Source: Palleniella intestinalis (lineage in GTDB: Bacteria; Bacteroidota; Bacteroidia; Bacteroidales; Bacteroidaceae). Taken from it: a stretch of DNA of 64,000 nt. Location of the stretch: contig NZ_JABKKG010000001.1 of assembly GCF_013166595.1 (NCBI RefSeq), positions 496,001-560,000 on the forward strand, in the 5' to 3' direction. Shown in pieces: positions 6,456-15,857 of this stretch (positions are counted from its first letter, which is position 1; each line of letters starts with the position of its first letter). Below the pieces are notes generated by a model that was not told the origin of the DNA, did no database searches, and worked only from the letters and a program-made list of their open reading frames with translations. The translations under genes were made by a program, and so were the position numbers.

Positions 6456-9092
6456 TCAGAACTCCGCTATCGTTATGCCTGTTCCACCGAAACGGATGTC
6501 CTCGTCACGGTAGAGGATAACATTCGGCACAGAGCCAAGATACTGGCGGATGAGCTGACGAAGGATGCCGTTGCCTTTGCCATGCAGGATGCGCACTTGC
6601 TGCACTCCGACAAGGATGGCATCGTCAATGAAATACTGCACTGCCGTGAGAGCCTCATCGCCACGCATCCCGCGCACATCCAGTTCGTGGTTGAAATTCC
6701 GCGTGCGGTCATCCATTGTCGAACGAGTCATGTGGGAAACCTTCGCCGTCTCTGCCGCAAGAGCAGCCGCAGTGGCAGAAAGACCGCCACGCAGAGCATT
6801 GGCATCCGTGGCTGTCTGTGACGCAGCCTCCTGTCGCGCATGTTCCAGACGGTCGGCTTTCACCTTTGAGCGCATGCCGCCCGGGAATGCCACGGTGGCT
6901 ATCTTGCCCTGCATGGACTCCACTGTGCCAATGGTCTTTGTGCCACGGATGCGGACACTGTCGCCGACAGCGACAGGCTTTGACTCATCGACACGCTGTG
7001 CCGCCTCACGCAGAACCTCTGCTGCCTTTTTCTCCGCAGCACTGAGCGCACCCTCCACCTTGTTGCGCTTTCGCTCCTCGCGACGTCGCTGGCGCTGCTG
7101 GATCTGCTCTATCTTCTTCTGTATGGCATCGTCCTTCGCCTTCAGGTCAATCTCATCGACTTCATGCTCAAACTCACGCAGTTCCTCGCGGATGCGCTTT
7201 GTCTCCTCCTTCTCCGCCTGTGATTCGCGTATTTCCTTGATGGCAAGTTCTATACGGCGGTTGCTCTCGTTGATGATTTCCTTTGCCTCAGCCTTCGCCT
7301 TAGCGATAATCTCACGGCGTTCCTTGTTAAGCCGCTCTATCTCCTCACGATACTGAAGGACGGTTTTCTCCATATCCTTCTCGTGCTGGTGGATGGTCTG
7401 TCGCTTTCCCTCCCAGTAACGCTTGTCACGGACAATGTCCTGCAAGTACTTGTCACTCTGTATGTAATCCTGACCGACTATCTCCGTGGCTGCCTTAATG
7501 ACAGACTCCGGAAGACCGATTTTCCTTGCTATCTCTATGGCGAACGACGAACCGGGGCGTCCGATGGCAAGTTGGAACATGGCGCGCATCTCGTGGCGGT
7601 CGTAAAGCATTGCACCGTTGGCGACTCCGTCGTGGCTGTTGGCAAACTCTTTCAGGTTCTGATAGTGCGTTGTGACTATTCCCCAAACCTTGTTCCTGCA
7701 CAGCTGGTCAAGCACACTCTCGGCTATTGCTCCGCCAATCTGCGGTTCTGTGCCTGTTCCGAACTCATCGATGAGTATCATTGTGGCGGAGTCAGCACTG
7801 CGCAGCATCTGCTTCATGTTCATCAGGTGGCTGGAGTATGTCGACAAATCGTCGGAAATGCTCTGCTCATCGCCAATGTCCATCATTATGTTCTTGAACA
7901 CTCCCGTGCGTGACCGATCGCCGACAGGGATTGAAAGACCGCATTGCAGCATGTACTGCAGCAGCCCCGCTGTCTTCAGGCAGACAGACTTTCCTCCGGC
8001 ATTCGGGCCGGAAATGATGAGCATCCGCTTCTCTTCCGTCAGCGTTATGTCAAGCGGCACAATGCGTTTCGCAGGAGAAGTGTCCTCCGGAACGCGTTCC
8101 CGCTCATGCTTCTCTATGGAAAGCTGCAGCAGAGGGTGGCGCGCCTGAATCCAATCGACCACAGGAGACTGCTCCACCTCCGGCTCGAAAGCCTTCAGAG
8201 TCTCTGCAAGCAAAGCCTTGGCGCGTATGAAATCAATGTGTGCAAGCAGACGATAGGACTCTCCTATCATACGGATGTGAGGGCGTATCAGGGAAGCCAC
8301 ATCCTTCAGGATGCGGACTATCTCGCGGCGTTCCTCCGCCTCAAGCTCACGGATTTTGTTGTTTGCCTCAACAACCTCTGTCGGTTCGATGAACACTGTC
8401 CTGCCGGAAGCCGACTCATCGTGCACAATGCCCGAGATTTTGCGCTTCATGGCAGGCACGACAGGAATGACAAGTCTGCCGTCACGCAGTGCAGGAGTGA
8501 CATCACGCTCTATGAGTCCTTCACGCTTGGCATTGTTCAGGATTCCGTTGAGTGTCCTGGAGATCGAGCCTTCCATGCTTCTCAGCTCATAGCGGATGCG
8601 CCCCAATTCACGTGTGGCATTGTCACGCAGATGTCCCGTGCTGTCAAGTATCTTCTCTATCCTGCCGATTATGTTCGGGAATATGCACACTCCCTCCGTG
8701 AGTTTCTGCAAGGCAGGATAGCGGTAGATATACTCACCGTCCACTGTCTCGTCGGCATCACGTGAAAGGAAGATTATTATCTTATGTATAGTGCCGAGGG
8801 AACGCTGCAAGTTCCAGAGTTCCTCCTCTTCGAGATGCGTGCCTTCAAGACGCAGGCGCGCTATCTCCTCGCGCATGTCGAAGAAATAGTCAAGAGGGAA
8901 ATCGTCAGTCTCCTCCTTCAGACGGCGGAACTCCCTGACCTGCCGGAGCCATGAGTGAATCTCCGAAGCATCGGTTGAGAACAGCATGTCATCGACCATC
9001 TTGCGTCCGAGACCGCACATGCAACGTTTGACGAGCATCTCACGAATCTCGTCAAACCCAATCTTATGTTCAAAATTTTCAGGATATATCAT
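6456..9092 (-). CDS. mutS2: Endonuclease MutS2
   Basis: An 878-residue MutS-family ATPase of the MutS2 subfamily, which suppresses homologous recombination and/or acts on collided ribosomes in other bacteria. The core and lever region is followed by the ATPase with Walker A SGPNAGGKSVCLKT, Walker B ILIDEFGTGTEPQIGG and the signature ISDDLSTYSSHLMNM. A long charged coiled coil (about 520-640) leads to a KOW-like segment (VAVGDSVRIRGTKTIGTV) and a C-terminal Smr nuclease domain with LDVRGMRGDEAL and HGKGNGILR. Its ATG overlaps the stop of the LolA-like gene (ATGA), so the two are translationally coupled. Confidence 0.95.
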   Translation of the reverse strand: MIYPENFEHKIGFDEIREMLVKRCMCGLGRKMVDDMLFSTDASEIHSWLRQVREFRRLKEETDDFPLDYFFDMREEIARLRLEGTHLEEEELWNLQRSLGTIHKIIIFLSRDADETVDGEYIYRYPALQKLTEGVCIFPNIIGRIEKILDSTGHLRDNATRELGRIRYELRSMEGSISRTLNGILNNAKREGLIERDVTPALRDGRLVIPVVPAMKRKISGIVHDESASGRTVFIEPTEVVEANNKIRELEAEERREIVRILKDVASLIRPHIRMIGESYRLLAHIDFIRAKALLAETLKAFEPEVEQSPVVDWIQARHPLLQLSIEKHERERVPEDTSPAKRIVPLDITLTEEKRMLIISGPNAGGKSVCLKTAGLLQYMLQCGLSIPVGDRSRTGVFKNIMMDIGDEQSISDDLSTYSSHLMNMKQMLRSADSATMILIDEFGTGTEPQIGGAIAESVLDQLCRNKVWGIVTTHYQNLKEFANSHDGVANGAMLYDRHEMRAMFQLAIGRPGSSFAIEIARKIGLPESVIKAATEIVGQDYIQSDKYLQDIVRDKRYWEGKRQTIHQHEKDMEKTVLQYREEIERLNKERREIIAKAKAEAKEIINESNRRIELAIKEIRESQAEKEETKRIREELREFEHEVDEIDLKAKDDAIQKKIEQIQQRQRRREERKRNKVEGALSAAEKKAAEVLREAAQRVDESKPVAVGDSVRIRGTKTIGTVESMQGKIATVAFPGGMRSKVKADRLEHARQEAASQTATDANALRGGLSATAAALAAETAKVSHMTRSTMDDRTRNFNHELDVRGMRGDEALTAVQYFIDDAILVGVQQVRILHGKGNGILRQLIRQYLGSVPNVILYRDEDIRFGGTGITIAEF

Positions 9093-9691
9093 CTCAAATC
9101 TATGATTTCTGCTTTAGGATAGTCCTTTGAATTAAAACTGAACTCCTTGTCGGAAATGGCCTTCTTGCTGAAATTCGAGATTTGTATCGTTATCCACTGT
9201 CCCTTCTGAAGCATGCGCACCTGGGTCGGAACATACTTGCTGTTCACTGTTATATACATCTCAGATATTGCCTGTTTTCCTGTCGCAACCATGTGGACGA
9301 GGCGCGTCTTGCCCTGAATCTTCTGTGAAAGTTTGTAGCCTTTCTTGTAAAGGGAGATGAAGGAATAAGGGTTCATCATCTGCTGCTTGCCGACAGACGG
9401 GTTGGCAACGTTCACTTCGTTTGTCGAAGCCATGTATGTCCACTGCGTCTTGCCATTGTACCACATTGTCGCATTCGGTGTGTGCGCACGGAATTTCGAG
9501 CCTTTTATGGCGATTGATCCGGTCTGTCTGCCGATTTTCCCTCCGGAAATGGTGAAGGAAGCACTTGCTCCGCTCTTGTTACCCACAACGGCAGCCACCT
9601 TGTCGAGTGTCTTCCTTGCATCCTCGGCATTGCCGGCAAAAGCATGCAACGCAACGAAAACAAGACTGAATAAAAGTAATATCTTCTTCAT
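9089..9691 (-). CDS. LolA-like outer-membrane lipoprotein carrier protein
   Basis: A 200-residue exported protein: signal peptide MKKILLLFSLVFVALHAFAG, then a single domain resembling the LolA/LolB fold. Evidence for this is the periodic beta-strands, GKTQWTYMASTNEV, the NPYSFISLYKKGYK segment and the late SNFSKKAISDKEFSF. LolA proteins shuttle lipoproteins across the periplasm. An upstream in-frame ATG at 9739 would add 16 polar residues before the signal peptide, so 9691 is preferred. It lies between ftsK and mutS2, an arrangement remembered from other Bacteroidales. Confidence 0.82.
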   Translation of the reverse strand: MKKILLLFSLVFVALHAFAGNAEDARKTLDKVAAVVGNKSGASASFTISGGKIGRQTGSIAIKGSKFRAHTPNATMWYNGKTQWTYMASTNEVNVANPSVGKQQMMNPYSFISLYKKGYKLSQKIQGKTRLVHMVATGKQAISEMYITVNSKYVPTQVRMLQKGQWITIQISNFSKKAISDKEFSFNSKDYPKAEIIDLR

Positions 9692-9751
9692 TTGTTTTAT
9701 CTCCTTATTGTTATTATGAATGGTCTTTAGGATTTTCAATCATTTTGTGCA

Positions 9752-12265
9752 TCATTGGCGCAGTTGCGCGATAAGCGTGTCCAGAGAATTCTCGTCCGTC
9801 ACAAGCACTTCACGCGGCTTTGAGCCTTGTGCCGCACCGACGATGCCAAGGCGCTCAATCTGGTCCATCAGTCGGCCTGCACGGTTGTAGCCGATGGAGA
9901 ACTTGCGCTGGATGGCAGAAGTCGAACCTTGATTGCTCATCACGATGAAGCGCGCCACCTCTTCAAACAGCGGGTCAAGGTCGGCAAGACTGCTGTCACC
10001 GACACCTCCTGCCCCTGCCTCATCTGTAGCCGGCTCAGGCAATTCCATAGGGTGCAGAGGGCCGGGCTGTGATGCTATGTAGTTGGCAATGTCCTCAACC
10101 TCCGGTGTGTCGACAAAGGCACACTGCACACGGGTCGGCTCCTGACCGTTGAGGAAGAGCATATCGCCACGTCCCACAAGCTGGTTGGCGCCCGGACGGT
10201 CAAGGATTGTGCGCGAGTCGACTATCGCCCCGACACGGAAAGCGATGCGTCCCGGGAAGTTCGCCTTGATGTTACCCGTGATGATTGATGTCGTCGGACG
10301 CTGTGTTGCGATAATCATGTGGATGCCGACTGCACGCGCAAGCTGTGCGATACGCGCTATCGGGAGCTCCACCTCCTTGCCTGCCGTCATGATAAGGTCA
10401 CCGAACTCATCGATGATTACCACAATGTACGGCATGTACTCGTGTCCCTTCTCCGGATTGAGCTTGTGAGAGAGGAACTTCTGGTTGTACTCCTTGATGT
10501 TGCGCGCACCAGCAACTTTCAGCAAGTCATAGCGCTTGTCCATAAGCGTACAGAGCGATTTCAGTGTGCGGACAACCTTTGTCACATCGGTGATAATCGG
10601 GTCTTCATCCTCATCCACCGACGCCATGAAATGCTCGGCAATAGGACCGTAGACAGAGAACTCCACCTTCTTCGGGTCGACAAGCACGATTTTCAGCTCG
10701 TTAGGATGCTTTTTGTAAAGCAGTGAGGTGATTATCGCGTTCAAGCCGACAGACTTTCCCTGACCTGTCGCACCGGCAACAAGCAAGTGAGGCTGTTTGG
10801 CAAGGTCAACCATGAACACCTCATTGGTGATTGTCTTACCGAGAGCAATCGGCAGTTCCATGGTCGATTCCTGGAATTTCTTGGAGTTAAGGATTGACTC
10901 CATGGACACAATCGCCGGTTTGGCATTAGGCACCTCGATACCGATTGTGCCTTTGCCCGGAATAGGAGCGATGATACGAATGCCGAGTGCGGCAAGGGAC
11001 AGCGCGATATCGTCCTCAAGATTGCGTATCTTTGAGATGCGGACACCCTCCGCCGGAGTAATCTCGTAAAGCGTGATTGTAGGGCCGACAGTCGCCTTTA
11101 TCTCACGAATCTGCACACCGAACGAGTTGAGCACCTCCACGATGCGCTTCTTGTTGGCAATGAGTTCCTCTTTGTCAATATACGGTTTGCTGTCGTTGTC
11201 GTACTTTTTCAGCAGGTTCAGCGTCGGGAACTTGTACGCCGTGAACGGCTCACGCGGATTTATCGGAGTGGAAAGGTCATAGTGCGTAAGACTCTTGCCG
11301 CGCGCTTTTTCCTCCCTTGCTCCTGTTTCCACCACGAGTTCCACATCTTTGCCCGTTTCAGGTTCCGGTTTTCCGGAAATGTTGCCCGATGATTCCGGTT
11401 CGGAATCAGTCAGGACAATCTCACCGGTCTCCTCGTCCACCATTGTGCGATTGGCTGTATCCTCAGTGTTGTCTGGCTGGTCGAATGTCGCCACCCCTTC
11501 ATTGAACGATACAGTCTGTGCGGCAGGGTTCTCATAAGTTGTGCTTTCATTCCTCCATGTCTCCTCCGTCTCGCCTCCGCCAATCTCAGCAGAGAATTTC
11601 ACCTTGCTTGTAATGTAGCCGATAGGATTCAGGAGATGGCGTATGAAGGCAATTGTCTCGGAAGTGAGGAATGTCAGGAACGCCACCGCCACAATGCCAA
11701 GCACGACGATAAGTCCCGGAGAACCTATCACCCCTTCAAGGAACTGGCGGCAGTTTTCGCCATGATCGCCGCCGGGATAGAACACTTGGTCGGTCATTAT
11801 CGGTGTGAGGAACTTCGCGAACGTGACGGACATCCACACCATGGTGAGCGCAGTTGAGAAAAACCATTTCCACAGGTTCACCTTATATGCGCCCATAAGC
11901 TGCAGGCCGCAGAACATGATGAACACAGGGATGAAGAATGCTGCAATGCCGAACCAGCGCGCAACAAGGAAGTAACTCACGAGCGCGCCAAACGAGCCGC
12001 AGACATTCTGGAACGAATCGTACGAGCTGATAAGTTCCCCGGGGCGGAGTTGTATGACAAGGCTTTGGTCATAAGCCCCTGTAAAGAAATAGCTTACCAT
12101 GGATATCATCATGAGAATGGCAAGGCCTAATAACACGAGACCTACGACAAAATCCACCTTTTCGTTATGGACAACGCTGCCTATTCCCATAACGTCAGCG
12201 TATGTTTTCTTTACCTTTTTACCTGATTTTGCCGCTTTTTTATTGTTGTTTTTTACAGTGGACAT
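9752..12265 (-). CDS. ftsK: DNA translocase FtsK
   Basis: An 837-residue septal DNA pump that clears and aligns chromosome ends before division. Four to five membrane segments lie within about residues 35-200. A short acidic linker follows (about 235-330), then the RecA-like motor with Walker A VAGATGQGKSVGLN and Walker B YIVVIIDEFGDLIMTAG and the ATQRPTTSIITG segment. The C-terminal winged-helix gamma domain (QGSTSAIQRKFSIGYNRAGRLMDQIE) reads polar DNA motifs. First gene of the ftsK-lolA-mutS2 cluster. Confidence 0.96.
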   Translation of the reverse strand: MSTVKNNNKKAAKSGKKVKKTYADVMGIGSVVHNEKVDFVVGLVLLGLAILMMISMVSYFFTGAYDQSLVIQLRPGELISSYDSFQNVCGSFGALVSYFLVARWFGIAAFFIPVFIMFCGLQLMGAYKVNLWKWFFSTALTMVWMSVTFAKFLTPIMTDQVFYPGGDHGENCRQFLEGVIGSPGLIVVLGIVAVAFLTFLTSETIAFIRHLLNPIGYITSKVKFSAEIGGGETEETWRNESTTYENPAAQTVSFNEGVATFDQPDNTEDTANRTMVDEETGEIVLTDSEPESSGNISGKPEPETGKDVELVVETGAREEKARGKSLTHYDLSTPINPREPFTAYKFPTLNLLKKYDNDSKPYIDKEELIANKKRIVEVLNSFGVQIREIKATVGPTITLYEITPAEGVRISKIRNLEDDIALSLAALGIRIIAPIPGKGTIGIEVPNAKPAIVSMESILNSKKFQESTMELPIALGKTITNEVFMVDLAKQPHLLVAGATGQGKSVGLNAIITSLLYKKHPNELKIVLVDPKKVEFSVYGPIAEHFMASVDEDEDPIITDVTKVVRTLKSLCTLMDKRYDLLKVAGARNIKEYNQKFLSHKLNPEKGHEYMPYIVVIIDEFGDLIMTAGKEVELPIARIAQLARAVGIHMIIATQRPTTSIITGNIKANFPGRIAFRVGAIVDSRTILDRPGANQLVGRGDMLFLNGQEPTRVQCAFVDTPEVEDIANYIASQPGPLHPMELPEPATDEAGAGGVGDSSLADLDPLFEEVARFIVMSNQGSTSAIQRKFSIGYNRAGRLMDQIERLGIVGAAQGSKPREVLVTDENSLDTLIAQLRQ

Positions 12266-12291
12266 ACTTATGTGATTATTTTTCGTAAATG

Positions 12292-12299
12292 CAAAAGTA
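12292..12299 (-). promoter_or_regulatory. -7 element for ftsK
   Basis: Minus strand TACTTTTG matches TAnnTTTG, 27 bases upstream of the ftsK ATG, in a 107-bp divergent intergenic region shared with the exonuclease gene. Confidence 0.65.
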
Positions 12300-12344
12300 A
12301 TTGAAAAAAATCATAATCCTACTATATTCCTTGATTTTTTTTGT

Positions 12345-12352
12345 TAATTTTG
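12345..12352 (+). promoter_or_regulatory. -7 element for the 3'-5' exonuclease gene
   Basis: TAATTTTG on the plus strand, a full TAnnTTTG match, 21 bases upstream of the ATG at 12373; divergent from the ftsK promoter. Confidence 0.65.
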
Positions 12353-12372
12353 CAAATGGTAAAGATTGACAG

Positions 12373-13077
12373 ATGAAAAAACATATTACAAACAAGTTTG
12401 ACAAAAAACTGATGCCAACACTCCCACGTGCGGTGTTCGAAGGGAAAATCGTGGTGGTTCTCAACGAATCGGAGGCAGAAAAGGCTGTTAGCTACCTTTT
12501 GTCGCAAGACATCCTCGGAATGGATACCGAGACGCGCCCTTCATTCGTCAAAGGGCGGCAGCATAAAGTCGCTTTGCTGCAAGTCGCGACACACGACATT
12601 TGCTTCCTGTTCCGCCTTAACCTCCTGAAGGACTCCCCTGCCGTGAAAGCGTTCCTTGAGGACAGGACGGTGAAGAAAATAGGGCTTTCATGGCATGATG
12701 ACATAAGAAGCCTGAGCAACAGAATAAAATTCACTCCGGGAACGTTCATCGAACTTCAGGACGAAGTGAAGTCAGTCGGGATAACAGACCTCAGTCTTGC
12801 AAAGATTTTCGCTAACCTGTTCCAACACCGCATCTCCAAGCGCGAACAACTTTCCAACTGGGAGGCCGATATCCTTCAGGACAAGCAGAAGCGGTATGCG
12901 GCAACGGATGCATGGGCGTGCATCATGATTTACGAAGAGCTTGTGCGACTGAAAGAGACCGGCAATTACGAACTTGAAATCGTGCCCGAGCCGGAACCTC
13001 AGGAGTCTGCCGGAGATGCCGCCCAAATTGTTACAACAGAAGAGGAACAAAAAGAAACCACACATCGAAATGTATAA
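12373..13077 (+). CDS. 3'-5' exonuclease domain protein (RNase D-like, DEDDy)
   Basis: A 234-residue protein carrying one DEDDy exonuclease domain. Motif Exo I is LGMDTETRP (Asp and Glu), Exo II lies around IGLSWHDDI, and Exo III is YAATDAWA (Tyr-x3-Asp). It lacks the HRDC domains of true RNase D, so the substrate (RNA or DNA) is open. The acidic, proline-rich tail (EIVPEPEPQE) is probably disordered. Its end overlaps the start of the rRNA methyltransferase gene by 8 bases. Confidence 0.85.
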   Translation: MKKHITNKFDKKLMPTLPRAVFEGKIVVVLNESEAEKAVSYLLSQDILGMDTETRPSFVKGRQHKVALLQVATHDICFLFRLNLLKDSPAVKAFLEDRTVKKIGLSWHDDIRSLSNRIKFTPGTFIELQDEVKSVGITDLSLAKIFANLFQHRISKREQLSNWEADILQDKQKRYAATDAWACIMIYEELVRLKETGNYELEIVPEPEPQESAGDAAQIVTTEEEQKETTHRNV

Positions 13078-14263
13078 GACCATCCAACTGAAAAGAGGCA
13101 AAGAAGAGTCTCTCAAACGTTTTCACCCATGGATTTTCTCCGGTGCCATCCAAGCTATGGACAAAGGCATCGAGGAGGGCGAAACAGTGCGTGTCGTAAC
13201 CTCAAACGGCGAGTTCATCGCAGCAGGGCACTACCAAATCGGAAGCATTGCCGTAAGAGTACTGACATTTGACGACATCAATATCGACTACAACTATTGG
13301 AAAGACAGGCTCACATCGGCACTGCAGATGCGCCGGAGCATAGGAATTGCCGACAATCCTGACAACAACACGTACCGTCTTGTACATGGAGAAGGCGACT
13401 GCATGCCGGGACTTGTCATCGACTGCTATGGCAAAACGGCTGTCGTGCAGGCTCATTCCGTCGGCATCCATGTGTGCAGGAACGACATTGCGAAAGCATT
13501 GGTGGACGTCATGGGTGACAGAATAGAGAATGTCTACTACAAAAGCGAGACGACACTGCCGTTCAAGGCGGAGCTGTCTTCGGGCAATGAGATGAAGTCG
13601 GGATTCCTTTACGGAGGTTCGGACGAGAACACTGCCATAGAGAACGGACTGAAATTCCGTGTCGACTGGCTGTACGGACAAAAGACAGGCTTCTTTGTCG
13701 ACCAGCGAGAAAACCGCTCTCTGCTTGAACGCTACTCAAAGGGCAAACGTGTGCTGAACATGTTCTGCTACACGGGAGGCTTCTCTTTCTACGCCATGCG
13801 TGGCGGTGCGGAAATCGTGCACTCTGTCGACAGTTCGGGCAAAGCCATCGAACTGACCAACGCTAATGTGGACATGAACTTCCCAGACGACACCAGACAC
13901 AGGGCTTTCTGTGAGGATGCCTTCAAGTTCCTTGAGAAAAATGGCGACAAATATGACCTCATCATCCTTGACCCTCCTGCTTTTGCAAAGCACCGTGCTG
14001 CACTGCGCAATGCACTGAAGGGGTACACAAGGCTGAACGTCAAGGCTTTCGAGCATATAAAGAAAGGCGGAATACTGTTCACTTTCTCTTGTTCGCAGGT
14101 TGTCACGAAAGACAATTTCCGCAACGCTGTGTTCACAGCCGCCGCACAAGCAGGAAGGACAGTGAGGATTCTGCACCAGCTCCACCAGCCCGCCGACCAC
14201 CCTATCAACATATATCATCCTGAAGGCGAGTACCTTAAAGGGCTTGTCTTGTACGTGGAATAG
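13070..14263 (+). CDS. Class I SAM-dependent rRNA methyltransferase, RlmI-like (PUA + methyltransferase)
   Basis: A 397-residue protein. An N-terminal PUA domain (FHPWIFSGAIQ, EGETVRVVTSNGEFIAAGHY) is followed by a Rossmann methyltransferase with RVLNMFCYTGGFSFYAM (SAM-binding motif I), LIILDPPAFAKH (motif IV) and FTFSCSQVV with a cysteine. This is the architecture of RlmI, which makes m5C in 23S rRNA; target position is not provable here. The frame is open to 12974, but MYKTIQLKRGK at 13070 matches the family start. Likely co-transcribed with the upstream exonuclease gene. Confidence 0.88.
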   Translation: MYKTIQLKRGKEESLKRFHPWIFSGAIQAMDKGIEEGETVRVVTSNGEFIAAGHYQIGSIAVRVLTFDDINIDYNYWKDRLTSALQMRRSIGIADNPDNNTYRLVHGEGDCMPGLVIDCYGKTAVVQAHSVGIHVCRNDIAKALVDVMGDRIENVYYKSETTLPFKAELSSGNEMKSGFLYGGSDENTAIENGLKFRVDWLYGQKTGFFVDQRENRSLLERYSKGKRVLNMFCYTGGFSFYAMRGGAEIVHSVDSSGKAIELTNANVDMNFPDDTRHRAFCEDAFKFLEKNGDKYDLIILDPPAFAKHRAALRNALKGYTRLNVKAFEHIKKGGILFTFSCSQVVTKDNFRNAVFTAAAQAGRTVRILHQLHQPADHPINIYHPEGEYLKGLVLYVE

Positions 14264-14337
14264 ACCGTCTGCGCATCGGGTTGCGACAGGTAACAACCAT
14301 AGTGACACGCCCCTTAAAAACAATAAGGTTTCATGGG

Positions 14338-14405
14338 CATTTCAAAAGGTAACACTTTACCATGTCAAAGGCAACGCTTTATCATGCAAAAGGTTACCTT
14401 TCATT
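14338..14405 (+). repeat. Dispersed intergenic repeat, copy B (short, diverged)
   Basis: A short stretch between the RlmI-like gene and tilS carrying three spaced motifs of the repeat family (AAAAGGTAAC, AAAGGCAAC, AAAAGGTTACCTTTC). The later half of copies A and C is missing. Confidence 0.5.
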
Positions 14406-14464
14406 TTCCTCTCGTCATACTTTGGTTTTCAAAATCCGTAACACTCTCATCCTGACCGATATAC

Positions 14465-15790
14465 ATGATTCACACTGTTGCCACTTTCATACACACAAAC
14501 AAGCTGCTTTCCAAAGACGGTCTGCACCTTGTGGCACTATCCGGAGGCGCGGACAGTGTCGCATTGTTGCTTGTGCTTGCCGACCTTGGGTACAGCGTTG
14601 AGGCTGTACACTGCAATTTCCACCTTCGTGGGGAAGAAAGCAACCGTGACGAATCGTTCTGCCGTGAGCTGTGCGAGAGTGCCGGAATAAGGCTGCATGT
14701 CGTACATTTCGACACACAATCTTTCGCAAAACTGCATGGCATAAGCATAGAAATGGCGGCAAGGGATTTGCGATACTCTTACTTTCATCAACTGAAGAAA
14801 GACCTTGGTGCTGAGAGTATTTGTGTTGCACACCATAAGGACGATTTGGCAGAGACGGTGCTCATGAACCTTGTACGTGGCACAGGACTGTTAGGACTGA
14901 CAGGCATCCGCCCCAAGAACGGGGATGTTGTGCGCCCATTCCTATGTGTCGGCAGGAAGGATATAGAAGCTTTCCTTGCATCGCGAGGGCAGGAGTTTGT
15001 GACCGACAGCACCAATCTTGTCGACGATGTGACAAGGAACAATGTCAGACTTAACATCATTCCGCTTCTGAAAAGAATCAACCCCTCTGTCACAGACTCC
15101 GTTGCAAGTACGGCGCAGCATGTCGCCGACGCGCTGAAACTGCTTGAAGAGAGCACTGACGAATGGATTGCGAAATGCACAAGAAGTGCCGATGAGACAA
15201 TAGAAATCAACATCAAGGCATTGCTTGGCAGCCCTTCACCAAACCATATCCTGTACTCCATACTCAGCAGAAGAGGCATTCCGTCACAAATCATCACAGA
15301 AATAAGCAGGCATCTGCACTCCCAAACCGGGACAATGTGGTCGCACAAAACGACTGTAATCTTGCTTGACCGAGGCAACATTATCATTTCCGACAAGCCG
15401 GAAGACTTCAAAAAGACAAGAATCCCTATAACCGGCAAATATCTCCTGAGCAACGGCAGGCACTTAAGCATTGACATTGTCGAGCAGACAAAAGACTTCA
15501 CCATTGACAAAAACCCTTTTGTCGCACAAATGGATGCAGGGACAGTGGAGTTTCCTTTGACAATCCGCGAGGTGGAGAATGGCGACAGGTTCACTCCGTA
15601 TGGGATGAAAGGCAGCAAACTTGTCAGTGATTTCCTGACCGACAGGAAGGTAAGCCTTATCGAAAAGAAGAAACAGCTCTGCCTGACCGACAGCAACGGA
15701 AGAATAATATGGCTTGTGGGACATCGCATCGGTAACAGCAACAAAATCAGCGAGCATACAATAAAAATCCTTCGCGTGCGTTATTTATAA
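14465..15790 (+). CDS. tilS: tRNA(Ile)-lysidine synthetase
   Basis: A 441-residue N-type ATP pyrophosphatase that attaches lysine to C34 of tRNA-Ile(CAU), changing its decoding from AUG to AUA. The PP-loop is LSGGADSVALL. Family segments HCNFHLRGEESNRDE, AHHKDDLAETVLMNLVRGTGL and the NxxxDxxRNxxR-like DSTNLVDDVTRNNVR are clear. A TilS C-terminal domain (FTPYGMKGSKLVSDFLTDRKV) ends the protein. Full length and probably essential. Confidence 0.95.
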   Translation: MIHTVATFIHTNKLLSKDGLHLVALSGGADSVALLLVLADLGYSVEAVHCNFHLRGEESNRDESFCRELCESAGIRLHVVHFDTQSFAKLHGISIEMAARDLRYSYFHQLKKDLGAESICVAHHKDDLAETVLMNLVRGTGLLGLTGIRPKNGDVVRPFLCVGRKDIEAFLASRGQEFVTDSTNLVDDVTRNNVRLNIIPLLKRINPSVTDSVASTAQHVADALKLLEESTDEWIAKCTRSADETIEINIKALLGSPSPNHILYSILSRRGIPSQIITEISRHLHSQTGTMWSHKTTVILLDRGNIIISDKPEDFKKTRIPITGKYLLSNGRHLSIDIVEQTKDFTIDKNPFVAQMDAGTVEFPLTIREVENGDRFTPYGMKGSKLVSDFLTDRKVSLIEKKKQLCLTDSNGRIIWLVGHRIGNSNKISEHTIKILRVRYL

Positions 15791-15794
15791 AAGA

Positions 15795-15825
15795 CTCCGC
15801 CCCTTTGCACAAGGGCAAACCGGAG
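15795..15825 (+). other. Short nested hairpin after tilS
   Basis: CTCCG (15795-15799) pairs with CGGAG (15821-15825) around an inner CCCTT/AAGGG stem. There is no T-run after it, so it may be an RNA structure or a weak attenuator between tilS and the lipoprotein gene rather than a true terminator. Confidence 0.3.
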
Positions 15826-15857
15826 CCTGCAAAACAAGAAAACGCAAAAAATTCTGA

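Noticed and set aside
6565..7356. Long plus-strand frame opposite mutS2
   Set aside because: Arg/Ser-rich antisense shadow of a well-supported MutS2 coding region; no start context or homology.
14788..15744. 318-codon minus-strand frame opposite tilS
   Set aside because: Antisense shadow of TilS, which has clear catalytic motifs on the plus strand.
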